Shown here piece after piece: positions 47,262 through 56,185 of a DNA stretch of 64,000 bases. The stretch's first letter is position 1. Every line of letters starts with the position of its first letter. Under the pieces are notes generated by a model that saw only the letters and a list, made by a program, of their open reading frames with translations, was not told the DNA's origin and did no database searches. The translations under genes and the position numbers were made by a program. The DNA is from Burkholderia oklahomensis C6786 (GTDB taxonomy: Bacteria > Pseudomonadota > Gammaproteobacteria > Burkholderiales > Burkholderiaceae), in assembly GCF_000959365.1 (NCBI RefSeq), contig NZ_CP009556.1, positions 496,001 through 560,000 on the forward strand, written 5' to 3'.

Positions 47262-47741
47262 ATGTCCGATTCAACCGAAATCCGCCCGCCTGTCCCGCCG
47301 TTCACGCGCGAAACCGCGATACAAAAAGTTCGGGCTGCTGAAGATGGCTGGAACACGCGCGATCCCGAGCGGGTGTCGCTCGCCTATACGCCGCGGAGCA
47401 AATGGCGCAACCGTGCGGAGTTCGCCACGGGCCGCGCGGAGATCGTCGGGCTGCTGCGCCGCAAATGGACGCGCGAGCTCGACTATCGGCTGATCAAGGA
47501 ATTGTGGGCGTTCACCGGCAACCGGATCGCGGTGCGCTTCGCGTACGAATGGCACGACGACGCGGGTAACTGGTTCCGCTCGTACGGCAACGAAAATTGG
47601 GAGTTCGACGAGAACGGCCTGATGGCGCATCGGCATGCGTGCATCAACGACATGCCGATCCGCGAAGCGGACCGCCTGTTCCACTGGCCGCTCGGCCGCC
47701 GGCCCGACGATCATCCGAGCCTGTCGGATCTCGGGCTTTGA
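47262..47741 (+). CDS. NTF2-like protein (DUF1348 type)
   Basis: 159 aa, SnoaL/NTF2 cone fold. Motifs [36 protein letters not shown] and INDMPI match the DUF1348 family, often seen next to TetR regulators; biochemical role unknown. GGAGA precedes the ATG at 47262. Confidence 0.88.
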   Translation: MSDSTEIRPPVPPFTRETAIQKVRAAEDGWNTRDPERVSLAYTPRSKWRNRAEFATGRAEIVGLLRRKWTRELDYRLIKELWAFTGNRIAVRFAYEWHDDAGNWFRSYGNENWEFDENGLMAHRHACINDMPIREADRLFHWPLGRRPDDHPSLSDLGL

Positions 47742-47747
47742 GCGACG

Positions 47748-47925
47748 GCGGGCGGTGTGCGGCATCGCGCTGCGCCAAGCGCCGGACATCCGGCGCTCAG
47801 CGCTCACAGCTCGGCACTCGGGATTCGAAGCTAGGCGGCGCTGCGAAGCAAAGCTTCGCAGCCCTTCACGCCACATCGCACCGCACATCGCCGCTTCGCG
47901 CAGCGCGATGCCGCACACCGCCCGC
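47748..47925. repeat. 178-bp nested palindrome with 28-bp perfect inverted termini
   Basis: Bases 47748-47775 and 47898-47925 are perfect inverted copies. Two more perfect hairpins lie inside: AGCGCCGGA-CA-TCCGGCGCT (47778-47797) and GCTGCGAAGC-AAA-GCTTCGCAGC (47840-47862). It fills the gap between two convergent genes almost exactly, and may act as a bidirectional terminator or be a small non-autonomous mobile element. Confidence 0.85.
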
Positions 47926-47926
47926 A

Positions 47927-48919
47927 TCACCCTCGCTGCGGCATCTCGCGTTCGAGATGGCCGAGCCGCACGACGGTCACGCCGGGACGCAACTGACGCA
48001 GCGAAGGCATCACGAGCACGCAGTCCGGATACGGCGTCGTGACGGGCGCACCGTCCGACCAGCCGATCACCTCACCCGCTTCCGCGAAATGCTCGAGGCC
48101 GGTGTACGCATCGGCGAAACGGAAGTCGTAGCTCGTCGCGACGACGGGCTCCGTCACCTGGACGATCCGCATCGTCTTCGCGAGCGGCTGGAACCAGCCG
48201 GCGGGCAGATCCCGCCCGTCGACGATGCCCGATGCGACCAAGAAGCGCGCGGTGCTGTCGCGCGCGACCGCCACCGCCTGCGCTTCCCAATGCTGGCCGC
48301 ATTCGATGAGGAGTGCATTCTTCGCGCTCGCCGGATCGCCGAAGCCGCCGTAATCGCGCATCCGCCTGCCTTCCGGATGGCCTTCGTCGCGAATCACGGT
48401 CGGCGGTGCGCCGATCTGCAGCGCGAGCTCCGTGCCTTTGTCGAGCGGCCCCGCGACGATCAGCGGCGCGCTGCGCTCATGCATCGAGTGCAGGTCGAGC
48501 AGCCAGTCGGCTTCGTCGACGAACGGCCGCAGCGCGCGAGCACGATCGAGCTCGACCGAGCGCTTCGACAGATCGTCGAGCACGATCGGCATCCATACGC
48601 GATTGAAATCCTGATCGACGAAGCGCGCGGCGTCGGGCTCGGCCGGATCGAAGCGCTCGTACGCGGCGACGTTCGCGAACGACAGCGTCAGCACGCCGCG
48701 GCGCGGACGCAGTCCCATCTTCAGCAGCGCATCGACGACGATCGCGCCGCACACTTCATTGCCGTGCGTGAGCGCGTTGATCATCACGTGCGGGCCGGGC
48801 GCACCCGAATCGAAGCGATGAACGTAGTCGACGCCGGCATTGCCGGCACGATGCGCATCGAGGTTCGGAAAGTCGACCTCGATCGAATAGTGAGGAAATA
48901 CGGGAGCCGATTCGGTCAT
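47927..48919 (-). CDS. Succinylglutamate desuccinylase/aspartoacylase-family metal hydrolase
   Basis: 330 aa zinc carboxypeptidase-like fold. Metal ligands are in ALTHGNEVCG and LLDLHSMHE; CGQHWE probably contains the catalytic glutamate region (LLIECGQHWE). Members remove acyl groups from N-acyl amino acids; the substrate is unclear. No ribosome-binding site precedes ATG 48919; instead an exact origin iteron abuts it. An upstream in-frame start (49006) would make the iteron coding. It lies 150 bp downstream of the aldehyde dehydrogenase gene, same strand. Confidence 0.88.
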   Translation of the reverse strand: MTESAPVFPHYSIEVDFPNLDAHRAGNAGVDYVHRFDSGAPGPHVMINALTHGNEVCGAIVVDALLKMGLRPRRGVLTLSFANVAAYERFDPAEPDAARFVDQDFNRVWMPIVLDDLSKRSVELDRARALRPFVDEADWLLDLHSMHERSAPLIVAGPLDKGTELALQIGAPPTVIRDEGHPEGRRMRDYGGFGDPASAKNALLIECGQHWEAQAVAVARDSTARFLVASGIVDGRDLPAGWFQPLAKTMRIVQVTEPVVATSYDFRFADAYTGLEHFAEAGEVIGWSDGAPVTTPYPDCVLVMPSLRQLRPGVTVVRLGHLEREMPQRG

Positions 48920-48937
48920 GGTGAGCTTTTTCGGGAG
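48889..48937 (-). repeat. Two origin-type iterons at the start of the desuccinylase-like gene
   Basis: 48920-48937 is an 18-bp exact match (reverse strand) to the origin iteron at 35209-35226. A second, weaker copy (CTCCCG-TATTTC-CTCACT) lies at 48890-48907 inside the first codons. Confidence 0.85.
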
Positions 48938-49069
48938 TCGATGAAAACGTCGCGGCGGTTCACGGGCGGAACGGGCGTGCGCGATCGCGAGCACGCCCGC
49001 CGCCATGCACGCGATGTCGTTCGGTGAGCGGTTTCATGCGATTGCACGCACGTTCGATCATGAGCGGTG

Positions 49070-50542
49070 TCAATCGAGGCCGCCTTCGCACAGATATTTG
49101 ATCGCGAGATAGTCGTCGAGCCCGTAGCGCGATCCTTCGCGGCCGTAGCCCGATTCCTTGACGCCGCCGAACGGCGCCGCTTCGCTCGCGAGCGCGCCTT
49201 CGTTGATGCCGACGACGCCCGCCTCGAGCCGCGACGACACGCGCGCGATCCTTCGTACGTTCTGCGTGTAGAAGTATGCGGCGAGGCCGTACGGCGTGTC
49301 GTTCGCGGCGGCGATCGTTTCGTCCTCGGTCGAGAAGCGGAACAACGCAACTACCGGTCCGAACGTCTCCTCGCCGCAGAGCTGCATGCCGGGCGCGGCG
49401 TCGGCGAGCGCGGTCGGCGCATAGAAATGCGGGCCGAGCTCGGCGAGGCGCCGGCCGCCCGTCAGCACGCGCGCGCCGCGCGTGACGGCGTCGTCGACGT
49501 GGCGCGCGATCTTGTCGACCGCGCGCGCGTTGATCATCGGGCCGATCTGCGCGGCGGAGTCGGTTGCCGGCGCGACGCGCAGCGCGCTCACGCGTGCGGC
49601 GACGCGCGCCGCGAACGCGTCGTACACGCCGTCCTGCACGTAGACGCGATTCGGGCACACGCAGGTCTGTCCGCCGTTGCGGAACTTCGCGGCCATCAGG
49701 CCGTCGGCGGCCGCGTCGAGATCGGCGTCGTCGAACACGATGAACGGCGCGTTGCCGCCCAGTTCGAGCGACAGCTTCTTGAGCGTCGCCGCCGATTCGC
49801 GCGCGAGGAACTTGCCGACGGGCGTCGAGCCGGTAAACGTGATCTTGCGCACGCGCGCGTCGGCGAGCCAGTCGCCGGCCGCTTCGACGCCGCGCTCGCG
49901 CGACGCCGAGATCATGTTCAGCACGCCCGGCGGCACGCCTGCTTCCATCGCGAGAAACGCGAGCGCGAGCGCGGTGAGCGGCGTGTCCTCGGCCGGCTTC
50001 GCGACGACCGTGCAGCCCGCCGCGAGCGCGGGCGCGATCTTGCGCGCGATCATCGCGAGCGGGAAGTTCCACGGCGTGATCGCCGCGACGATGCCGATCG
50101 GCTCCTTCACGGCGCTCATCCGCTTGCCGCGCTGCTGCTGCGGAATGAGGTCGCCGTACGCGCGCGTCGCTTCCTCGGCGAACCACTGCACGTACGACGC
50201 GCCGTACGCGACTTCGCCGCGCGCCTCGGTGAGCGGCTTGCCCTGCTCGCGCGACATCAGGCGCGCGAGGTCTTCGGTATGCGAGACGATCGCCGCGTGC
50301 CACGCGCGCAGGATCGCGGCGCGCTCGCGCGCGGTCGTCGCGCGCCATGCGGGCAGCGCGCGCGCGGCGGCATCGGTGGCGGCGCGCGCATCGTCTGCGC
50401 CGCTGTCGGCGGCTTCGGCGATCACGTCGAGCGCGGCCGGATCGGAGACGGCATAGCGGCTGCCCGATGCGGCGGGACGCCATTCGCCGTCGATCAGGTT
50501 GCCGGTGCGGATGAGTTCGGGGCGGGACAGCGTAAGCGACAT
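49070..50542 (-). CDS. NAD(P)-dependent aldehyde dehydrogenase, succinate-semialdehyde type
   Basis: 490 aa, ALDH superfamily. TPWNFPLAMIARKIAPALAAGC binds the cofactor, FTGSTPVGK is the Rossmann turn, the general base is Glu in LELGGNAPFIVFDDAD, and the nucleophile Cys is in GGQTCVCPNR. This CxC form and overall sequence fit GabD-like succinate-semialdehyde dehydrogenases. It follows the tartrate/malate dehydrogenase gene by 46 bp and is probably co-transcribed with it. Confidence 0.93.
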   Translation of the reverse strand: MSLTLSRPELIRTGNLIDGEWRPAASGSRYAVSDPAALDVIAEAADSGADDARAATDAAARALPAWRATTARERAAILRAWHAAIVSHTEDLARLMSREQGKPLTEARGEVAYGASYVQWFAEEATRAYGDLIPQQQRGKRMSAVKEPIGIVAAITPWNFPLAMIARKIAPALAAGCTVVAKPAEDTPLTALALAFLAMEAGVPPGVLNMISASRERGVEAAGDWLADARVRKITFTGSTPVGKFLARESAATLKKLSLELGGNAPFIVFDDADLDAAADGLMAAKFRNGGQTCVCPNRVYVQDGVYDAFAARVAARVSALRVAPATDSAAQIGPMINARAVDKIARHVDDAVTRGARVLTGGRRLAELGPHFYAPTALADAAPGMQLCGEETFGPVVALFRFSTEDETIAAANDTPYGLAAYFYTQNVRRIARVSSRLEAGVVGINEGALASEAAPFGGVKESGYGREGSRYGLDDYLAIKYLCEGGLD

Positions 50543-50588
50543 GATGCGAATCCTGACGACGCGATGCGGTTGAGACGACGCGCGGCGA

Positions 50589-51674
50589 TCAGCCGAGCAG
50601 ATGCGCGACGATCGCGTCGCCGACTTCGCTCGTCGACGCGCGGCCGCCCAGATCGCCCGTGCGCGGGCCGTGCTTCAGCACGTGCTCGATCGCGGCGACG
50701 ATCGCGTCGTGCGCTTCGCGGGCGCGGCCGACGCCTTCGCCGAGGAAATCGACCATCATCGCGGCCGACCAGATCATCGCGATCGGATTCGCGACGTGCT
50801 TGCCCGCGATGTCCGGCGCGGAGCCGTGCACCGGCTCGAACAGCGACGGAAACTTGCGCTCGGGGTTCAGGTTCGCCGACGGCGCGATGCCGATCGTGCC
50901 GGTGCATGCGGGGCCGAGGTCGGACAGGATGTCGCCGAACAGATTCGACGCGACGACGACGTCGAAGCGGTCCGGCTGCATCACGAAGCGCGCGCACAGG
51001 ATGTCGATGTGCTGCTTGTCCCACGCGACGTCCGGATAGCGCGCGGCCATCTCCGCCGCGCGCGCGTCCCACCACGGCATGCTGATCGCGATGCCGTTGC
51101 TCTTCGTCGCGACGGTGAGCTGCTTCGCGCGGCGCTGCGCGAGCTCGAACGCGAACTTCATCACGCGCTCGGTGCCGAGCCGCGTGAACACCGCCTGCTG
51201 GACGACGAATTCGCGGTCGGTGCCTTCGAACATCGCGCCGCCGACGGCCGAATACTCGCCTTCGGTGTTCTCGCGGACGATCATGAAATCGATGTCGCCC
51301 GCCTTGCGGCCGGCGAGCGGGCACGGCACGCCGTCGAACAGGCGCGCGGGACGCAGATTGATGTATTGATCGAATTCGCGGCGGAACTTGAGCAGCGACC
51401 CCCACAGCGACACGTGATCCGGCACCGTCTCGGGCCAGCCGACCGCGCCGAACAGCAGCGCGTCCATGCCGGAAAGTTGCGTTTTCCAGTCGTCGGGCAT
51501 CATCCGGCCGTGCTTCGCGTAGTAGTCGCAGTTCGCCCATTCGATCGGCTTGTATTCGAAGCGCAGGCCGAAGCGGCGGCTCACCGCGTCGAGCGCGCGC
51601 AGCCCCTCGGGCATCACTTCCACGCCGATCCCGTCGCCGGGGATGACGGCGATCTTGTATACCTTGTCATTCAT
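50589..51674 (-). CDS. ttuC: Tartrate dehydrogenase / D-malate dehydrogenase (decarboxylating)
   Basis: 361 aa, isocitrate/isopropylmalate dehydrogenase family. AVIPGDGIGVEVMPEG is the N-terminal signature; the substrate loop reads INLRPARLFDGVPCPL, as in tartrate/D-malate enzymes; SNLFGDILSDLG binds metal. It oxidises and decarboxylates D-malate or tartrate using NAD. GAGGA precedes ATG 51674. Divergent from a LysR regulator resembling DmlR/TtuA, which supports the assignment. Confidence 0.92.
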   Translation of the reverse strand: MNDKVYKIAVIPGDGIGVEVMPEGLRALDAVSRRFGLRFEYKPIEWANCDYYAKHGRMMPDDWKTQLSGMDALLFGAVGWPETVPDHVSLWGSLLKFRREFDQYINLRPARLFDGVPCPLAGRKAGDIDFMIVRENTEGEYSAVGGAMFEGTDREFVVQQAVFTRLGTERVMKFAFELAQRRAKQLTVATKSNGIAISMPWWDARAAEMAARYPDVAWDKQHIDILCARFVMQPDRFDVVVASNLFGDILSDLGPACTGTIGIAPSANLNPERKFPSLFEPVHGSAPDIAGKHVANPIAMIWSAAMMVDFLGEGVGRAREAHDAIVAAIEHVLKHGPRTGDLGGRASTSEVGDAIVAHLLG

Positions 51675-51795
51675 GCTGGATTCCTCGTCGTGTCGAGCCG
51701 TCCGCATCGGCAGAGCCGGGCGCGAGCGGCATAAGGGGCGCGGTCGCCGGGACGCGCGCCATTGTCGATCCACGCATTTTATTTATTTCTGACAG

Positions 51796-51821
51796 GATTA
51801 AAATCGGCCATTCGGTTAATC
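51796..51821. promoter_or_regulatory. Putative LysR-type operator upstream of ttuC
   Basis: GATTAA and TTAATC form an inverted pair with a 14-bp spacer in the 162-bp divergent region between ttuC and the LysR gene. Confidence 0.45.
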
Positions 51822-51836
51822 GACTTTCCACGAATC

Positions 51837-52754
51837 GTGAACAATGCGCCGAACCTCGACGACCTGCGCGTTTTCAGCGTCGTCGTGCGGCTCGCGAGCT
51901 TCAGCGCGGCCGCCGAGCAGCTCGCGGTGTCGCCCGCGTACGTCAGCAAGCGCGTCGCGCTGCTCGAAAAGCAGCTCGGCACGCGGCTGCTGCACCGCTC
52001 GACGCGCCGCGTCGCGGTGACGGAGGCCGGCGAGCGCGTCTATGCGTGGACCGAGAAGATCCTCGACGACGTCGACCATCTCGTCGAAGACGTGTCGACG
52101 ACCCGCAACGTCCCGCGCGGCACGCTGCGGATCTCGAGCAGCTTCGGCTTCGGCCGGCACGTGCTCGCTCCCGCGCTGCTCAACTTCAACGAGCGCTATC
52201 CGCAGCTCAACGTGCGGCTCGATCTGTTCGACCGGCTCGTCGACGTCGCGGGCGAAGGCTTCGATCTCGACATCCGGATCGGCGACGAGATCGCCGATCA
52301 CCTGATCGCGAAGCGGCTCGCGACGAACTACCGGGTGCTGTGCGCGTCGCCCGCGTATCTCGCGCGATACGGCACGCCGCGCCAGCTCGCGGATCTCGCC
52401 GCGCATCAGTGCCTCGCGATCAAGGAGCGCGATCATCCGTTCGGCGTATGGCGGCTCACGACGCGCGGCGAGACGTCGTCGGTGAAGGTCGGCGGCGCGT
52501 TGTCGACGAATCACGGCGAGGTCGCCGTGCAATGGGCGCTTGCCGGACGCGGAATCGTGCTGCGCTCGATCTGGGAAGCGGGGCCGCTGCTCGCGAGCGG
52601 CGAGCTCAAGCGCGTGCTGCCCGATGCGATTCAGCCGGCGAACGTGTGGGCCGTCTATCCGGCGCGGCTCGCGGCTTCGGCGAAGGTGCGCGTGTGCGTC
52701 GATTTTCTGGCCGATGCGTTCGCACATCTGAACAAATACGCGAACGGCGGATAA
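51837..52754 (+). CDS. LysR-family regulator (DmlR/TtuA-like)
   Basis: 305 aa. The N-terminal helix-turn-helix is LDDLRVFSVVVRLASFSAAAEQLAVSPAYVSKRVALLEKQLG; the rest is a periplasmic-binding-protein-like effector domain. I place the start at GTG 51837 (MNNAPNLDDLRV), because the upstream in-frame sequence is hydrophobic and lies in the divergent promoter region. It probably activates ttuC and the dehydrogenase gene in response to a hydroxyacid. Confidence 0.9.
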   Translation: MNNAPNLDDLRVFSVVVRLASFSAAAEQLAVSPAYVSKRVALLEKQLGTRLLHRSTRRVAVTEAGERVYAWTEKILDDVDHLVEDVSTTRNVPRGTLRISSSFGFGRHVLAPALLNFNERYPQLNVRLDLFDRLVDVAGEGFDLDIRIGDEIADHLIAKRLATNYRVLCASPAYLARYGTPRQLADLAAHQCLAIKERDHPFGVWRLTTRGETSSVKVGGALSTNHGEVAVQWALAGRGIVLRSIWEAGPLLASGELKRVLPDAIQPANVWAVYPARLAASAKVRVCVDFLADAFAHLNKYANGG

Positions 52755-53019
52755 TCGTCTGGCGAACGGCGAACGGCGAACGGGCATGCGGCAAGAACCG
52801 GGCGTTGATCGACGCGTAACGATCGGCGGGCAATGATCGATGCGCGATGGTCGGTGTTCGGCTTGCAACCGCAGATGCTTGCGCAACTAACTGACCGATC
52901 AACCGGCAACCGACGTCGACTCGCGAATCGACGCGCGATGCGTGACGCATGACTCACGACGCATGACGCATGACGCAAAGCCTGCCGACGTCGCGCGTCA
53001 CTAGAAGGAGGAACCTGCA

Positions 53020-53697
53020 ATGAACACGCTATCGAAGCGCGCGCTCGGCGCGCAGGCGCGTTTCGTCGCGGCGCTCGCCGTGCTGATCTTCGCGTCGGCG
53101 GGCTCGCTGCGTTACTGGCAGGGCTGGATCTACTGGCTCGTGTTCTCCGGGGCCACGACCTTGCTCGCCCTCTATTTTCTCAAGCACGATCCGGCGCTCG
53201 TCGAGAGCCGGATGCGCGTCGGCGTGCGCGCGGAGCGCGAGCTCAGCCAGAAGATCATTCTCGGCATCGTGAGCATCGCGAGCTTCGGGCTCGTCGTCGC
53301 GATGGGCGCCGAATGGCGCGTCGCTCGGATGCCCGTCGATTGGCGCGCGGTCGTGTTCGGCAACGCGCTCGTGATCGCGGGCTTCGCGATCTGCTTCGCG
53401 GTGCTGCGCGAGAACCGCTTCGCGTCGAGCATCGTCGAGGTCAAGCGCGGGCAGACGGTGATCTCGTCGGGCCCGTACCGTTTCGTTCGTCACCCGATGT
53501 ACTCCGGCGCAATGGTGATATTTTTCGGGAGCCCGATCGCCGCGCAGTCGGCATGGGCCTGGCCGTTCGCCGCGGTGCTCGCGGCGGGCGTCGTCGCGCG
53601 GCTCATCGACGAAGAGCGCTACTTGAGCGTGCACCTCGACGGCTATCGTGCGTATTGCGAGCGCGTGCGCTGGCGGCTCGTGCCGCGCGTCTGGTGA
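53020..53697 (+). CDS. Isoprenylcysteine carboxyl methyltransferase-family membrane protein
   Basis: 225 aa with about five membrane helices and the motif [13 protein letters not shown], which binds S-adenosylmethionine in the ICMT/PEMT family. Substrate in bacteria unknown, possibly lipid. A strong AGGAGG-like site (AAGGAGGAA) precedes the ATG. Confidence 0.9.
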   Translation: MNTLSKRALGAQARFVAALAVLIFASAGSLRYWQGWIYWLVFSGATTLLALYFLKHDPALVESRMRVGVRAERELSQKIILGIVSIASFGLVVAMGAEWRVARMPVDWRAVVFGNALVIAGFAICFAVLRENRFASSIVEVKRGQTVISSGPYRFVRHPMYSGAMVIFFGSPIAAQSAWAWPFAAVLAAGVVARLIDEERYLSVHLDGYRAYCERVRWRLVPRVW

Positions 53698-53830
53698 CGC
53701 CGGCGGAATCGCAAAGACGCTTGCGCGCGGCTTGCAAGCGCATCGGTCCGCGCGCAGCGAACCGTACCTGTCGGCATCGCGCGTGCGCCTCTACAATCGT
53801 CGGAGTTTTCATCGAACGAGGTGGTTCGTC

Positions 53831-54454
53831 ATGCTGAAAGTGCTCGGTAAGGCGCCGTCAATCAACGTCCGCAAGGTGCTGTGGACGTGCGCCGAATTGC
53901 AGCTTGGGTTCGAACGCGAAGACTGGGGCGCAGGCTTCCGGTCGACGCAGACGCCCGAATTCCTCGCGCTGAACCCGAACGGCCTCGTGCCGGTGCTCGT
54001 GGACGGCGATTTCGTGCTTTGGGAATCGAACGCAATCGTCCGCTATCTGGCGAACCAGTACGGCGGCGCGCATCTGTATCCGGCCGCGCCGCATGGACGG
54101 GCGCGCGTCGATCAATGGCTCGATTGGCAGACGACCGCGCTGAACCGCGCGTGGAGCTATGCGTTCCTCGCGCTCGTGCGCAACGCGCCGAGCCATCGCG
54201 ATCAAGCGGAAATCCGCGCGTCGTGCGAGAGCTGGACGCGGCACATGGCGATCCTGAACGCGCGGCTCGAAGCGACGGGCGCGTTCGTCGCCGGTTCCGA
54301 CTACACGCTCGCCGACATCGTGATCGGCCTGTCGATCAACCGCTGGCTCCGCACGCCGTTCGACAAGCCGGATTTCCCGGCGGTATCCGCGTACTTCGAT
54401 CGGCTCGCCGCGCGACCGGGCTTCGCCGAGCATTGCGGCAACGGCTTGCCGTGA
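53831..54454 (+). CDS. Glutathione S-transferase family protein
   Basis: 207 aa. The thioredoxin-like N-terminal domain has [14 protein letters not shown] and the glutathione-binding [25 protein letters not shown]; the helical domain follows with [14 protein letters not shown] detoxification or isomerase role is likely. Start 53831 chosen for family alignment. A CTCACCTTT half-iteron lies 20 bp after its stop. Confidence 0.92.
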   Translation: MLKVLGKAPSINVRKVLWTCAELQLGFEREDWGAGFRSTQTPEFLALNPNGLVPVLVDGDFVLWESNAIVRYLANQYGGAHLYPAAPHGRARVDQWLDWQTTALNRAWSYAFLALVRNAPSHRDQAEIRASCESWTRHMAILNARLEATGAFVAGSDYTLADIVIGLSINRWLRTPFDKPDFPAVSAYFDRLAARPGFAEHCGNGLP

Positions 54455-54517
54455 GCGTCGGCATCGCCGTGCGCTCACCTTTGTCCATCGATTGCCAAGA
54501 CCCGAACGACGAACGCG

Positions 54518-55360
54518 ATGAACGCAGTGAACACAGGAAACGCGAATGCCGGCCGCGCGGCTGACCCGACGACCTCGGCGCCCATCTATCAAGTCGATGC
54601 GTTCGCGAACCGGCGCTTCGCAGGCAATCCCGCAGCCGTTGTATTGCTCGAACACTTTCCGGACGACGTTGCGATGCAGGCGATCGCGGCGGAGAACAAT
54701 CTCGCGGAAACGGCGTTCGTCGTGCCGCACGCATCCGATTACCGGCTGCGCTGGTTCACGCCGCGGGTCGAAGTGCCGCTTTGCGGGCACGCGACGCTCG
54801 CGAGCGCCGCCGTCGTGATGGAGCGGATCGAGCCGGCGCGCGAGCGCGTCGTGTTCGACACGGCAAGCGGACCGTTGACCGTCGATCGCACGCCGAGCGG
54901 CTATCGGATGGACTTCCCGGCCCGGCCGACCATGCCGAGCGGCGCGCGTGCGCAACTCGCCGGCGCACTCGGCGCGGCCGCGCTCGAAGACGTGCAGGCG
55001 AACGCGTTCGTCTATCTCGTGAGGCTCGCGAGCGTGCAGGCGGTGCGCGCGCTGAATCCGGACATGGCCGCGCTCGCGGCGCTCGATCGCAGCGGCGTGA
55101 TCGTGACGGCCGCGGACGGCAGCGACTACGACTTCGTCAGCCGCTATTTCGCGCCGGCGAAGGGCGTGCCGGAAGATCCGGTGACGGGCAGCGCGCATTG
55201 CGCGCTCGCGCCGTACTGGGCGGCGCGGCTCGGCAAGACCGCGTTTCGCGCGCATCAGGCGTCGCCGCGCGGCGGCGAGCTGCGCTGCCGGTTGATCGGC
55301 GAGCGCGTCGAGCTCGAAGGATCGTGCGTGTTCTATCTCGAAGGGCGCGTGACGTTCTGA
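54518..55360 (+). CDS. PhzF-family isomerase/epimerase
   Basis: 280 aa, diaminopimelate-epimerase-like double hotdog fold. The catalytic Glu is in NNLAETAFV, with LCGHATLA, DPVTGSAHCALAPYW and SPRGGELRC. No phenazine genes are near, so a generic isomerase is meant. Complete, stands alone. Confidence 0.92.
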   Translation: MNAVNTGNANAGRAADPTTSAPIYQVDAFANRRFAGNPAAVVLLEHFPDDVAMQAIAAENNLAETAFVVPHASDYRLRWFTPRVEVPLCGHATLASAAVVMERIEPARERVVFDTASGPLTVDRTPSGYRMDFPARPTMPSGARAQLAGALGAAALEDVQANAFVYLVRLASVQAVRALNPDMAALAALDRSGVIVTAADGSDYDFVSRYFAPAKGVPEDPVTGSAHCALAPYWAARLGKTAFRAHQASPRGGELRCRLIGERVELEGSCVFYLEGRVTF

Positions 55361-55481
55361 CGAACGGCGACCGCTGCGGCAGTCGCAGTGACAGCGGCCG
55401 TGGCCCGGCAGCCTGCGAGAACGGCCGTCGGCGCGCGTCCGGCAGGTGCGCTCGCGGCCCGCGCCGGCGCGTTTTTCGTCC

Positions 55482-55502
55482 AAAGGTGAGATTTTTCGGG
55501 AG
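55482..55502 (-). repeat. Dispersed origin iteron, 21-bp identity with an origin copy
   Basis: The reverse strand of 55482-55502 is identical over all 21 bp to the iteron at 35745-35765. It lies between the convergent phzF and Lrp genes. Confidence 0.92.
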
Positions 55503-55571
55503 CTGATGCAGGCGCGTCCGAAGCGGGCCGCCCGTTCGCCGAACGCCGGCAAAATCGGGCTTTCCGGCACA

Positions 55572-56066
55572 TCAATGCCGATCGGCGAACAGCGCTTCGA
55601 GCGGATAGTGCCGCTTCACGAACGGCGACTTGATGATCACGTAGCTGAAGTACTTCTCGATGCCGATGTTGCGCTCGAGCAGCCCTTCGATGATCGTCTG
55701 ATAGTGGCTCACGCTGCGCGTGACGAACTTCAGCAAATAGTCGTAGCCGCCGCTCGCGAGGTGGCATTCGACGATCTTGTCGACGTTGCGGATCGCCGCG
55801 ACGAAGCGGTCGAAGTCCTCGCGGCGGTGATCGGCGAGTGTGACTTCGGTGAACACGATCTGCACGTCGCCGAGCTTCTCGAGCTGAATGTCCGCGCCGT
55901 AACCGGCGATATACCCCGCCTTTTCCAGACGCTTCACCCGTATCAGGCACGGGCTCGGCGACAGGCCGACCGCATCCGCCAACTCGACGTTGGTGATGCG
56001 GCCGCGCTTTTGCAGCTGCGCGAGTATGCGCAGATCGATCTTGTCCAGCTTGCAATCGCCCATCAT
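55572..56066 (-). CDS. Lrp/AsnC-family regulator
   Basis: 164 aa. Helix-turn-helix KLDKIDLRILAQLQKRGRITNVELADAVGLSPSPCLIRVKRLE, then a RAM ligand domain (HLASGGYDYLLKFVTRSVSHY). Downstream of, and in the same direction as, an aminotransferase gene with a 119-bp gap, so control of that amino-acid enzyme is plausible. Three start codons lie together (GTG 56069, ATG 56066, ATG 56063), with no strong ribosome site to decide. Confidence 0.92.
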   Translation of the reverse strand: MMGDCKLDKIDLRILAQLQKRGRITNVELADAVGLSPSPCLIRVKRLEKAGYIAGYGADIQLEKLGDVQIVFTEVTLADHRREDFDRFVAAIRNVDKIVECHLASGGYDYLLKFVTRSVSHYQTIIEGLLERNIGIEKYFSYVIIKSPFVKRHYPLEALFADRH

Positions 56067-56185
56067 CACGGCGTCGGAAAAATGAAGAGTAAACGTCCGG
56101 TTACTTTACGGTCACAAAATTGCGGCCACAAGGCAGCGTTTCCCCAAGTGTCCCGAATATTCGGAACACTCCGCGCGTCGCGGCG

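Noticed and set aside
54474..54482. CTCACCTTT between the GST and phzF genes
   Set aside because: The CTCCCG box is missing at the required distance, so it is at most a half-site.
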